From Nematostella vectensis (lineage: Eukaryota > Cnidaria > Anthozoa > Actiniaria > Edwardsiidae): DNA of 64,000 bases. This document shows, piece by piece, positions 55,401 to 64,000 of this stretch; the stretch's first letter is position 1; every line of letters starts with the position of its first letter. The position numbers and the translations under genes are program-made. Under the pieces are notes generated by a model. It saw only the letters and a list, made by a program, of their open reading frames with translations, searched no databases and had not been told where the DNA came from. The stretch lies in the NCBI RefSeq assembly GCF_932526225.1, contig NC_064035.1:13088566-13152565 (forward strand). Direction: 5' to 3'.

Positions 55401-58400
55401 TGATTGATTAACACGTGAAATACTACGTGCCTTTGGCAGCTAAACATGTGGAACCACGTGTCATTTGTAACAACACATGCCATTTCCATTGGTAGATATA
55501 CACGTGGCTAAACACATGAAATTTATAATAAAACACGTGACATCGATAGCGCATTTTACGGTCATTAAAGTGTCTCCCGAAGTTGTCGCTTCGTGGTTCT
55601 ATTAAATAATTTATTTTCATTCTCCTGCAGGGCATGGCCGGTAACCAGGGCAACAAAGGAGACCGCGGAATGCCCGGCCCGGTTGTAAGTATTCTACTTC
55701 ATTGAGGTGGTATTCTTGTACAGTACTCATGTTCTCGTGACTCGTGTCTACAGGGAGCTCGTGGAGCGACTGGCTCAGACGGTCGACCTGGTGTGCAAGG
55801 TCCTCCTGTAAGTACATACTGGCTACACATCCTAGTACAGTATTCCATCCATAAATTGGATGCTTAAAATATTCACAATATGTAACGTCACGTCATGTCC
55901 GTTATTACAGTAGATTTAATGACCCCATTGAGATATTTAAACTCATTATTATTATTATTTTTTAATATCTTAGGGTCCACCAGGTCCAATCGGCCCCACT
56001 GGAAACCCTGGTATTCCTGGGATCAAGGTATAGTTTCTCTACTTGCTATTGCTGTGTATCTAATTAAGATCATGTGCGACGATAAACCAGAAAGCTTCAT
56101 GAATATCCTATATTGATGCATTTGTGTCTAGGGTGCTAGCGGCTTTCCTGGCAAACCTGGTCTACCTGGAAACCCAGGAATCCCTGGAATTGGTGGCCGA
56201 GACGGAGACATGGGACCAGCTGGAGAGGATGGCCGACCCGTAAGTCATACACGCGTCGACTTCCCTTCACTCTTAGTTGCTAATATACTGAACTCATCTT
56301 GTTGTCAATTCTCACAGGGACTACCAGGCCCCCCTGGAGCTACTGGAGCGAAGGGCGAAGACGGATTCACCGTAAGTCATGATTGACAATTCAAATTTGT
56401 TTTATTGCCATAAATTTTTGATATTACCTTTGTTTGAAGGGTCTGTCCGGACTTCCTGGACTACGTGGACAATCTGGTCCTGCAGGAGAGAAGGTAAATC
56501 TTCATTACAGTAGAGGTTTTGTTACGTAAATGGAATCTTTTCCAAGTCAATCGAATCTCTGTCTTGTGAATCGTTCCCTGTCCATTAATTCAAATATTTG
56601 TCTTTGTCTAGTAAATTGAATTTTTGTCAAGTAAATTTGATTTTTTTTTTTCAATATACCAAGGCATTGCCAAGTACATCGAGTATCCACACTATAAACA
56701 CGTTGTTTACCTCCTGTTTGTAGCTCTGGTGAACTAGTAAACACGACTTTGATCCATACATAATTAAAACTATTCCTCATGTTATAGGGTGACCCAGGTC
56801 CAGCCGGTCGGGATGGTATCAATGGCGATGTTGGACCACCAGTAAGTACCGTTAGGTCAGACATTAAGCGTTGATAATAAAGTATTTGTTTTACAAGAAA
56901 TACATTTTTTTACAGGACATATAGAATTTTATACAAGACATACAGTATTTTTACATGACATGCCGTATCTTTTTACATCACATACAGTATTTTTTACAAG
57001 ACATACTGTATTTTTTTACAAGACATACAGTATTTTTTACAAGACATACAGTATTTTGTTTACATGACATACAGTCTTTTTTACAAGACATACAGTAATT
57101 TTACAAAACATACCGTATTTTTTACTGTTGTATATTTTAACCGTCTTAAACATTTGTCAGCTTGTTTTTCTTTCTATTATCGCAGTTTTGTCATTCATTT
57201 TCCTTGATTTCCAGGGATTCCCCGGTCGCCGAGGACCACCCGGAGCACGTGGACCCAATGGCGTCCCTGTAAGTCACGTTTCCACAAGCAGATGTAGAGA
57301 ATTGGACTAAAAAAATCACTTGTTATCTGTTGTTTCAACTAGGGCTCTGATGGTATAAACGGACAGGACGGTGCGAACGGTCAGCCCGGAGAAAGGGTTC
57401 GTATTCGACACTGAAAAAAAAAACAGATAACTCTAGTACTCCAAGGGCAATCAATGTACGTATTCGACAGAAGAAATACAATGTATTTTAGGCCTGGAGA
57501 AAGGGTTTGTATTCGACACTGAAAAACAAAAACAAACAAACAGATAACTCTAGTACGCCAAAGGCAATGCACGTAGTCGATATGAGAAAATACAATGGAT
57601 TTTATAAGGCCTGGAGAAAGGCCGGTACACAATCGGCATGGATAGGCAAACTCCTTTGAAAAGAAAAAGATGTCCTTTAATATATTTATTACCAAAGGCT
57701 ACCTCTTCATTCTATGTGACTCGAGAGATAACTGTGTTATTAAACGTTTTTTTTTTTTTTTTGCGATAGGGAGCCAATGGGGAACCCGGCTCAGCCGGTT
57801 CTCCCGGTACTCCAGGAGCCATGGGACCGCCAGGAGACTCAGGAAGCAAGGGAGCTGCCGGCATCATTGGAGAACCTGTAAGTGGTATCCAACAGTTGTT
57901 TATTCTTGTTAAGTAATAGGTAAACTAACTGTTCTTTTCCCTTTAGGGTGACCCAGGAAGAGAGGGAACACCCGGTGAGAGAGGTCCACAAGGCCCCAAG
58001 GTACTGTGTTGTCACATCACTGTACAACACACTTCAATTATGTTACGCAGTGCTGTCAGTTGTGTCACGTAGCACCCTTCGATGATGTCACGCGACGCTA
58101 GATGTCATGCGACACATATCCATTGTCACGCAATGCCTCTATTATGTAGATCGTAGATTATAGATCGTCTTAAAAAGTCATAAACTATTATTTTATCACT
58201 CAACTAGGCCTGTTTTTAATTGGTGTCAATCTCTCAGGGCAAACAAGGTCTTCCCGGAGACAGAGGAGATCAAGGCTTGGAGGGACCTAAGGTAATGGAT
58301 TAGTTTCATTACATCATTCATATTAGAATCTTTCCATCCACGCATCTGCTGGCTCATCATCGACATCATGATAACATGATCGACATCGCAATGATTTGTA

Positions 58401-61400
58401 AAAGTTAATTCATCAGCCTCATTGTAATTGTTATCATCGTTATTCTGAATTCTCACTATGCCTTGCCGTTGTTTAGGGCGATCCAGGATACACTGGCAAG
58501 CCTGGTAAATATGGAGATGATGGTCTGGAGGTAAGAAATATTTATCTTTTTGTACGATATAAACGTTTCTAAAATAACCATGGTGTCATAAATTGTAAAA
58601 TTAAAATTTAGAATTAAGAAAAAAAATCCGCTTTATTAAAAATACTTTTTTGAGGCTTGTTATAGGGATGTTCTATTAGCTTTCAGCAGTTTTTGCATTA
58701 TTGAGGTGTCATCTTTATGGGCTTACATTCGGCCCTTGCTGTATGTATTTCACGTGCTATATTTCGATCGCGTTGTTGCTTTCCTCTTAGGGTGAGAAGG
58801 GAGATGGCGGTAGGAACGGAACACAGGGCGCAAAGGGCTCCATGGTAATTGCATGTCATATCTGTTGCTGACTTTGATTGTGTGACACATGGTGTGTGTG
58901 ATTATCTGTTATTGTGTGACTGGCTCTTATTGTGTGACAGATGGCGATTTTGTGACAAACTTTTATTGTATGGATATTCTGCGACCCAAATGTAATTTTG
59001 TGACCATATATAATAGTGTGACTATGTGTGATTGTGTGACTAGCCGTGATTGCGTGACTTACTGTGAGTGTGACTAACTGAGATTGCGTGACTTGCTGTG
59101 AGTGCGTGCCTAACCGTGATTGTCACTGGCAGTGATAGCATTACTTACTTATTGCTTCTTACCTCTCAGGGCTCCCCAGGACCTCGCGGACCTATTGGTC
59201 CACAGGGTGACCCAGGACCAGAGGTGAGAACGCGACCATTACACATCTTGTACCCTGTCTCTCCTGGACCAACCACCCAACTGTGTGCTCTGTGTGCGCT
59301 CTTCATCACGTGAAAAGGCAACAAGGCACTCCGAGTGAATTTTCCTGACTTGTTTAGGTTATTACGTTATCTGTGCATGTGACCAAACGCATAAAACAAT
59401 GCAACAACAACGAAAATGAGATGTAGTAAAATTGAATTAAAACAGCCTGCGGATTTCAAATTAGCATTCTGCTTTTCTGTATCAGAAAACTGTAAGAGCA
59501 CACAGCTTGCCTACCAATCGGAGTGCGCGTCCCACTAGCGTTGTTGTAAAACATCACCCGCACATCACATAGTGGGCGTTGTGTTTATTGCACGTTTCTA
59601 ACATAATTTGTTCGCTGTTGTGTTCATTGCAAGTTTCTAACAGAGCTCGTTTGCTTTTAGGGTGTGATGGGACCACAGGGACCCCCTGGGCAGTCTGTGA
59701 GTATAAAACGATGTTTTTATAGTTCAGCTGCTTTTTGCTTCGTTCAAATTCGTTTTCTTTAGAGTTTTGTTTTATGGACACGGCTAATATTTTGCACTTT
59801 TTTCTCCTTTTGTAGGGCGAGCGTGGACAATCTGTAAGTGACCGGTGTAGTGTTTTATCAAAATTTCTCATTTCTCAATTTCAATTCTCGTGCTAAAGTA
59901 TTCATACTTATGGCTTTTCTTGATCTTTGTCAACAGGGAGATGATGGTCGAGTGGTGAGTAGTCCTCCAGGATGTTTTGTTCTATAGAACATGCCCTGAA
60001 TTATATGCTTCTCCGACTTGTTTATCAATCTATGATATCATTTTCTCCCTAGGGACCGCCCGGACCCCCTGGACCCCCAGGACCACCTGTAAGTGTAAAC
60101 AAATTGTCACATTGCATACCTTATATTATTTTCGCGATGTGTCTGAAGGATTCAATTTAGAACTTAATGTATAATGAGAAAAAAAACTTATAGTAGAATG
60201 GAAAGTCTGCAATAAACTTCTGCACTCAGGTGTTTACCACTCACACAGTTTACATACTGTAATTACATACTGTATATTTTTGTACAGACGTTCGTGCCTT
60301 GTAACAGTTTTACTTATTAGCTGATGATTCTATTTCAGGGCGAGCCAGGCGCCATCCCAATCAGTCAGGTAAGTTTAATAATTAGTTAGTTTTGATAAAA
60401 TTGGACATTTTTGACGTTTTTTCTCGGAACTGCCTGTCGTTCACCAGATTGTCCACCATAACTACACTATAGTTTTCCCGAATTTTCTTGGAACTAACCT
60501 GCTATTTGAGACTATCTTAACACTGCCACCGTGTTTATTTGTTGGGAGTCGAATTGCTTCTGCTCTCTTTGATCGTGGCACCTTCTGGATTAATAACTGA
60601 GACTGTTGTGTTCTAGATATACGTACAGTCCCAGCAATCCAAGGGCCCCGACTTCCGTCTCTACAGTGGCAAGTCCAAGGTACCAACTTTCTGAAAATGC
60701 GAGTCGAATGCGTTGTCAGTTATAATACATTGGGCTCTTTTTGTATCACGCAGAGAACCGGCGACAATAACGCCAACAAACAAATGTTTGAGGAGTCGGT
60801 AAGTAGCACCAAGCAACAATTGATTTGTTTTTTAGACGTATGTCTTATCGGTTTACTTTCTTCCATAGATCCCTCAACAAACCGAAGCGGTCATTAACCT
60901 CCTTATTAACAAGATTGTCACATACAAGGAACAGGAGGGAACAAAGGGCAAGCCAGCAAGATCATGCCGAAATCTTAAGATCGATAATCCCGACAAGAAA
61001 TCAGGTAAATCTGACATTCTTCTTGGAGAAGAGAAATCCATGTAGTTACTGACTGTCACTGTTTTGCTATCTTTCCCAAGGATACTATTATATCGATCCC
61101 AACGAGGGATCTCCTTCCGACGCTGAGGAAGTTTGGTGCGACTTTACCACAAACGCGACCTGTGTCTTCCCCAAGAACACCGAGGTAGCTGACATTTTTG
61201 CTGCCTTTCTCGAAACCCTCCTTCCTTTTTGCTGTGATATGAAGCTATTACCAATTCACCTTACGTTTAATATTTGACTCGCAGATCATCACAAGGAGCC
61301 TTGTTGTCAATAGCAATGGCGAGGACACCTGGATCACAGAAAATGATGACGTCAAGGTATGACCTAGTCAGCGGAGCTTCCCCTTACCCCTTGCGCAACT

Positions 61401-63044
61401 CAAGAATCGCAAAGTCGATTCTTCTTCTCAAAAGCCCTGTACTCATTGCATTTACTCAACCCTGCCAAAATTACTCATTCATCTCATTCTAGTACTCATG
61501 ATTTTGGGTTAACTATTGAATTGTCTATTCGGCAGATCGATTACAAGCTTGACGTGGTCCAAATGAAGTTCCTTAGACTGATGCACAAAACCGCCAAGCA
61601 AAATATGACCTATCATTGCTACAACTCCCGCGCTTGGGAGGATTCGCGTACCATCAAGTTACTTGGTGACAACGAAGAAGAAATAACCGCCAAGCTTCGC
61701 TTGAATGAGTGCCAGGTGTGTCACCTTAACTCAAATCATATTAAGTCAATAACCTAACTTATTTCTACAAACGTGCCCCTTGTATACCTGAGCATCTGGA
61801 CAAATCCGGGCACCCAGACAGGATGAAAATTGGGTGTTATGTATGCTGTATATATAAAAACATTAAGAGATAGAGTTTGAGTAAGCGGGGAATCCCTGGT
61901 CATCCCATGGGTTCCACTTTAGCGGGAGTCCCTGGTCATCCCATGGATTCCACTTAATTAAGCGGGAGTCCCTGGTCATTCCCATGGGTTCCACTTTAGC
62001 GGGAGTCCCTGGTCATCCCATGGGTTCCACTTTAGCGGGAGTCCCTGGTCATCCCATGGTTTCCACTTTAGCGGGAGTCCCTGGTCATCCCATGGGTCCC
62101 TTTTAGCGGGAGTCCCTGGTCATTCCCATGGGTTCCACTTTAGCGGGAGTCCCTGGTCATCCCATGGGTTCCACTTTAGCGGGAGTCCCTGGTCATCCCA
62201 TGGGTTCCACTTTAGCGGGAGTCCCTGGTCATCCCATGGGTTCCACTTTAGCGGGAGTCCCTGGTCATTCCCATGGGTTCCACTTTAGCGGGAGTCCCTG
62301 GTCATCCCATGGGTTCCACTTTAGCGGGAGTCCCTGGTCATCCCATGGGTTCCACTTTAGCGGGAGTCCCTGGTCATCCCATGGGTTCCACTTTAGCGGG
62401 AGTCCCTGTTCATCCCATGGGTTCCACTTTAGCGGGAGTCCCTGGTCATTCCCATGGGTTCCACTTTAGCGGGAGTCCCTGGTCATCCCATGGGTTCCAC
62501 TTTAGCGGGAGTCCCTGGTCATCCCATGGGTTCCACTTTAGCGGGAGTCCCTGGTCATCCCATGGGTTCCACTTTAGCGGGAATCCCTGGTCATCCCATG
62601 GGTTCCACTTTAGCGGGAGTCCCTGGTCATCCCATGGGTTCCACTTTAGCGGTAGTCTCTGGTCATCCCATGGGTTCCACTTTAGCGGGAATCCCTGGTC
62701 ATCCCATGGGTTCCACTTTAGCGGTAGTCTCTGGTCATCCCATGGGTTCCACTTAAGCGGGAATCCCTGGTCATCCCATGGGTTCCACTTAAACTGGAGT
62801 TCCCGGTCATTCCATGGGTTCCACTTTAGCGGGAGTCCCTGGTCATCCCATCTTAGTATTTTAAGAAATGTTCGTCAAATGGAATTTTTCTTCTCTGTAG
62901 AACAAAGACAACCAATGGCACAAGACAGTGCTTGATATCTCCACCAAGCAGAAAGACAAACTGCCAATCATCGATGTCGCCCCTTACGACTTACAAGATG
63001 GAGCTCAATTTAAGATCGAACTTGGACCAGTATGTTTCGCGTAA
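40981..63044 (+). CDS. Fibrillar collagen alpha chain with WAP domain, 65 exons
   Basis: Extracellular matrix fibril protein. The exons join to 4,422 nt (1,473 aa), with GT-AG borders throughout and frame kept to the stop. Order: signal peptide, WAP domain, proline-rich hinge, short Gly-X-Y helix, interruption, major helix of about 1,026 residues (342 triplets), telopeptide, COLFI propeptide. The helix length equals that of vertebrate types I-III within a few triplets. Nearly all helix exons are 54 bp or multiples (45, 99, 108, 198), start with an intact Gly codon and are phase 0. This is the ancestral fibrillar exon plan. Cnidarian fibrillar collagens with WAP modules are known, and this is surely one. 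The chain should trimerise in the ER, be hydroxylated and be secreted. The donor of exon 47 (AGG|gttcgt) is weak. Several introns hold arrays of their own splice sites. Exon lists are in the domain entries. Confidence 0.96.
43937..45044 (+). other. Collagen exons 4-7: short helix and interruption
   Basis: Exons 43937-43975, 44589-44642, 44711-44845 and 44967-45044. Gly-X-Y triplets run from RGPPGDPG to GPPGP. A non-helical stretch of about 40 residues follows ([14 protein letters not shown]... to IIAEIQ), after which GPPGEP opens the main helix. The interruption matches the N-telopeptide position and probably holds the N-proteinase site. NDT is a possible glycosylation sequon. Confidence 0.88.
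43990..44535. repeat. 21-bp minisatellite rich in TGACGTCA (CRE) in collagen intron 4
   Basis: About 25 imperfect units of CATGTTACCATATGGTGACGT. The palindrome TGACGTCA, the CREB/ATF site, occurs exactly about six times (for example near 44124, 44274, 44320, 44415, 44478 and 44497), with many one-base variants. Short frames here come from the 21-bp period. Confidence 0.9.
45372..46247. repeat. 54-bp minisatellite filling collagen intron 9
   Basis: About 15-16 nearly identical units (CATGTTGACTTTACTTTACT, ACACTGTACTATATTTAGTA, CTCATTTTAGTTAA). It is open for 253 codons forward ([18 protein letters not shown] repeats), but there is no Gly-X-Y and it lies between exons 9 and 10, so it is intronic. 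The first and last units keep the variant GTTAGGTATATGTTGACTT. The last unit runs into the acceptor of exon 10 (GTTGACTTCAG). Confidence 0.93.
46484..46995. repeat. Degenerate CAT/ATT microsatellite, with a ~42-bp repeat, in collagen intron 11
   Basis: CATCATCATTATTGTCATTACC words throughout. Within 46600-46800 a larger unit recurs (ATTACCATTTTCACTGTCCG then TCTTCATTGCTATTATTATC) about four times. Non-coding. Confidence 0.9.
48318..48521 (+). repeat. 34-bp array of the collagen exon 17 donor (six copies)
   Basis: GTAAGTGGACGACCTTAATG plus TTGTCATATGAGAC repeats, with GT at 48318, 48352, 48386, 48420, 48454 and 48488, exactly 34 bp apart. Four copies read GTAAGT and two GTAAAT. The first is the exon 17 donor. 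Reading past it hits TAA within six codons. Confidence 0.95.
48545..48700 (+). repeat. ~60-bp array of the collagen exon 18 acceptor region (three copies)
   Basis: ATCTATGGGTTTTGATGTTG then TGTTCTGTT recurs three times. The last copy ends TTCTGTTATAG|GGTCC, the true acceptor. The middle copy has TTCTGTTGTGGGGTCCGATGAG, a match across the acceptor into the first exon bases but with the AG changed. Confidence 0.9.
49330..49621 (+). mobile_element. Complete MITE, 292 bp, in collagen intron 19
   Basis: Ends CAGGCCTGTACCCAGG and CCTGGGTACGGGCCTG, flanked by GCATA duplications (49325-49329, 49622-49626). Poly-G runs sit inside both ends. Related copies lie at 38475-38767 and from 63913 to the window end, so this is a multi-copy family. 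The CAG/CTG ends and 5-bp duplication suggest hAT-like mobilisation. Confidence 0.85.
50500..50930 (+). repeat. 43-bp array of the collagen exon 22 donor (ten copies)
   Basis: Units of GTACGATCAGGGGCCGAACA, CTGCACGACATTAGCATGAC, AAG. GT occurs at 50500, 50543, 50586, 50629, 50672, 50715, 50758, 50801, 50844 and 50887: ten donors at strict 43-bp spacing, each preceded by AAG as in the exon end GCTAAG. Read-through reaches TGA in the first unit. Confidence 0.95.
51039..51183. mobile_element. Small hAT-like MITE, 145 bp, in collagen intron 22
   Basis: CAGGGCCGTAGCAGG and CCTGCTACGGCTATG are near-perfect inverted ends. AATAT duplications flank them (51034-51038, 51184-51188). Non-coding. Confidence 0.78.
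53400..53520. repeat. ~27-30-bp GATGGTGGTGTTGGTGT repeat in collagen intron 30
   Basis: About four units of GTCGTCGATGGTGGTGTTGG. Low complexity, intronic. Confidence 0.85.
56895..57125. repeat. ~21-bp TACAAGACATACAGTATTTTT repeat in collagen intron 45
   Basis: About ten imperfect units of TTTTTACAAGACATACAGTA. Intronic. Confidence 0.9.
57382..57625 (+). repeat. ~115-bp repeat of the collagen exon 47 end and its donor
   Basis: The exon end CCCGGAGAAAGG|GTTCGTATTCGACACTG is repeated as GGCCTGGAGAAAGGGTTTGT with ATTCGACACTG from 57491. A third, shorter copy starts at 57608 (GGCCTGGAGAAAGG). The intervening GATAACTCTAGTAC segment is repeated too. The donor is the weak gttcgt, with gtttgt in copy two. 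Confidence 0.88.
58870..59115. repeat. Degenerate ~18-20-bp GTGATTGTGTGACT repeat in collagen intron 52
   Basis: Loose tandem TGTGTGAC/TGCGTGAC words over about 240 bp between exons 52 and 53. Confidence 0.75.
60357..63044 (+). other. Collagen C-telopeptide and COLFI C-propeptide (exons 58-65)
   Basis: Exons 60339-60368, 60617-60679, 60754-60798, 60869-61004, 61081-61184, 61285-61356, 61536-61715 and 62901-63044. Landmarks: SCRNLKI, the calcium-binding [25 protein letters not shown], the conserved glycosylation site NMTYHCYNS, and the terminal GPVCFA. Six cysteines are present. The two that make inter-chain bonds in vertebrate chains (C2 and C3) are replaced by Asp and Ser, while the intra-chain set is retained. 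This domain selects and aligns chains and is then removed by BMP1/tolloid proteases. GTGDN-like RTGDNN in exon 60 could be the cleavage site (inferred). Confidence 0.92.
61886..62852. repeat. 36-bp minisatellite filling collagen intron 64 (~27 copies)
   Basis: Units AGCGGGAGTCCCTGGTCATC then CCATGGGTTCCACTTT, a few with one extra T. Forward frames read [12 protein letters not shown] repeats (up to 220 codons), but the frame does not match exon 65 and the region lies between a clear donor (61716) and acceptor (62900). Confidence 0.94.
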
Positions 63045-63912
63045 CCGCGACTTTTATCACCATTGGGGAAGCAGATAGTTTATTATTACCAATCTGTATA
63101 TTGTTTAAAATATCTAAATTAGAAAGTAAAAGAACTTTGTAGGTACGCGTTCCCTTATATTTGTGGAGAAGCTCTAGACGAGAGACCCTGATGTCCGCTT
63201 TAGGCAATTCATATTATGGATCTTGTTTTCGTCTTTCCTCGCCTTGATAAATAAACGTCTTTCTCGTATTGATATATGTCATAGCCTCGCTCCATATAGT
63301 CATTCCAGGGGAGTAGCACTTCTCTAAGCAAGGTGTAAATCAATACTAGGATGTTTCATTGTTTTAGCCTTTGGTAGCCCTCTGTTGTTTAACTGTTAAT
63401 GTTGCGTGGTTTAAAGCTATGCTTGTCAAATAGTGCATTTGTGTGTACTGACAGTACACGGGAAGTATACAATCGTCATATTTGATCCAGATCTATTTGG
63501 AGTTTTTTTCTTAAATAAAAATGCGATCGTTTGTAATAAATGATTATATACGTTGAAATTGTGCTATGGTAAAATGTTCTTTGGTCTTTCTTGAAAAACA
63601 GCAATAATCAGAGCAAAGAGTATTATTACTAGTGAAGTCATGTGAACAATATCATATTTAAGATATCCGATCAAAGGTAGCAAATGGACCCATCACATAT
63701 CTATCACACATCTTATTTAACAAATCGATCTCATTTTTGTGGGCGTCTGTCCTCTAATAGATGCTGAGATGACGTCACAGCGTGTCGTGAACAGAAAAGT
63801 ACGAAACTAGACGATGTCGAGTCCTCTAATAACACATGGACCCTCGACCAATCAGAGCGCGCGATTGTACAAATACCTCTCCCACAACATCCCAAAGGAA
63901 AACCACATCTTT
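63045..63912 (+). other. Collagen 3' UTR and downstream flank
   Basis: Follows the TAA at 63042-63044. AATAAA occurs at 63250-63255 and 63514-63519; either could be the polyadenylation signal. No further gene seen. Confidence 0.45.
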
Positions 63913-64000
63913 TAGGCCCGTACCCAGGATTTTTCTCGGGGGGGGGGGGACAAAATCCTATAAAGTAGACCTAATTTTTCTGGGGAGGGGGGGGGGGGGC
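63913..64000 (+). mobile_element. Left part of another CAGGCCCGTACCCAGG MITE, cut by window end
   Basis: AGGCCCGTACCCAGGATTTT followed by a G-run and TAGACCTAATTTTTCTGGGG parallels the left end of the element at 49330. The right end lies beyond the window. Confidence 0.75.

Larger units (their letters stand above)
45027..60356 (+). other. Collagen major triple helix (exons 7-58)
   Basis: Exons after 7: 45112-45156, 45298-45351, 46253-46306, 46382-46435, 47028-47081, 47146-47199, 47271-47315, 47696-47749, 47880-47924, 48120-48317, 48701-48754, 49259-49303, 50022-50129, 50320-50373, 50446-50499, 51299-51352, 51475-51519, 51694-51747, 52002-52100, 52227-52334, 52663-52716, 52869-52922, 53004-53093, 53664-53717, 54022-54075, 54145-54198, 54335-54388, 54755-54808, 54879-54932, 55124-55177, 55262-55369, 55631-55684, 55754-55807, 55974-56027, 56132-56239, 56318-56371, 56440-56493, 56788-56841, 57215-57268, 57343-57396, 57770-57877, 57947-58000, 58238-58291, 58477-58530, 58791-58844, 59170-59223, 59661-59696, 59816-59833, 59937-59954, 60053-60088 and 60339-60368. 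No break in Gly-X-Y was found. It closes with [12 protein letters not shown], the C-terminal nucleation site, and GEPGAI. Exons of 18 and 36 bp cluster only at the 3' end. Confidence 0.93.

Noticed and set aside
62128-62935. GVPGHP-containing frames as additional collagen-like exons
   Set aside because: 36-bp intronic repeat without regular Gly-X-Y, and out of frame with exon 65.

Overview
The window reads as genomic DNA of an anthozoan cnidarian, most like a sea anemone of the Nematostella type. This is inferred from gene content and not from a database match. The genes are metazoan with GT-AG introns. The large gene is a fibrillar collagen with a WAP module in its N-propeptide, a combination known from cnidarians. 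The rest is AT-rich sequence dense in minisatellites and small DNA transposons.

Layout. 1-17,700: no gene I can support; several minisatellites, small palindromic elements and, at 7,979-8,021 on the minus strand, a hammerhead ribozyme motif of the Penelope-retroelement type. 17,701-18,846 (+): an intact single-exon class A GPCR whose stop codon abuts a ~63-bp tandem array. 21,237-22,774: a decayed hAT transposon with terminal inverted repeats and a 5-bp target duplication. 23,379-33,215 (-): a complete 13-exon gene for SMARCE1/BAF57, the HMG-box subunit of SWI/SNF (BAF) chromatin remodellers, 361 aa. 33,493-38,047 (+): a complete, apparently very young Ty3/gypsy LTR retrotransposon, inserted about 280 bp upstream of the SMARCE1 start codon. 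40,981-63,044 (+): a complete 65-exon fibrillar collagen gene (4,422 nt of CDS, 1,473 aa): signal peptide, WAP domain, short helix, interruption, a major triple helix of about 1,026 residues built mostly from 54-bp exons, and a COLFI C-propeptide. I assembled both multi-exon genes by hand from splice sites; reading frame and phase close perfectly in each.

The most unusual feature is how the minisatellites sit relative to splice sites. In at least six places in the two multi-exon genes, the repeat unit contains a copy of the splice junction it abuts. Collagen intron 22 starts with ten GTACG donors spaced exactly 43 bp apart. Collagen intron 17 starts with six GTAAGT/GTAAAT donors spaced 34 bp apart and ends in repeats of its own acceptor region. 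SMARCE1 intron 12 ends in about 35 copies of a unit holding a branch-point-like TACTGAC and the CTAG acceptor. The 3' ends of SMARCE1 exons 8 and 10 and of collagen exon 47 are repeated into the following introns. In every case I translated, use of an inner copy would soon reach a stop codon, so correct splicing must pick one edge copy of many near-identical sites.

The two genes have unrelated jobs (nuclear chromatin remodelling and extracellular matrix) and no operon-like link. Limits: coordinates come from reading by eye. UTRs, promoters and transcription starts are mostly not determinable, and transposon family names rest on termini and target duplications only.
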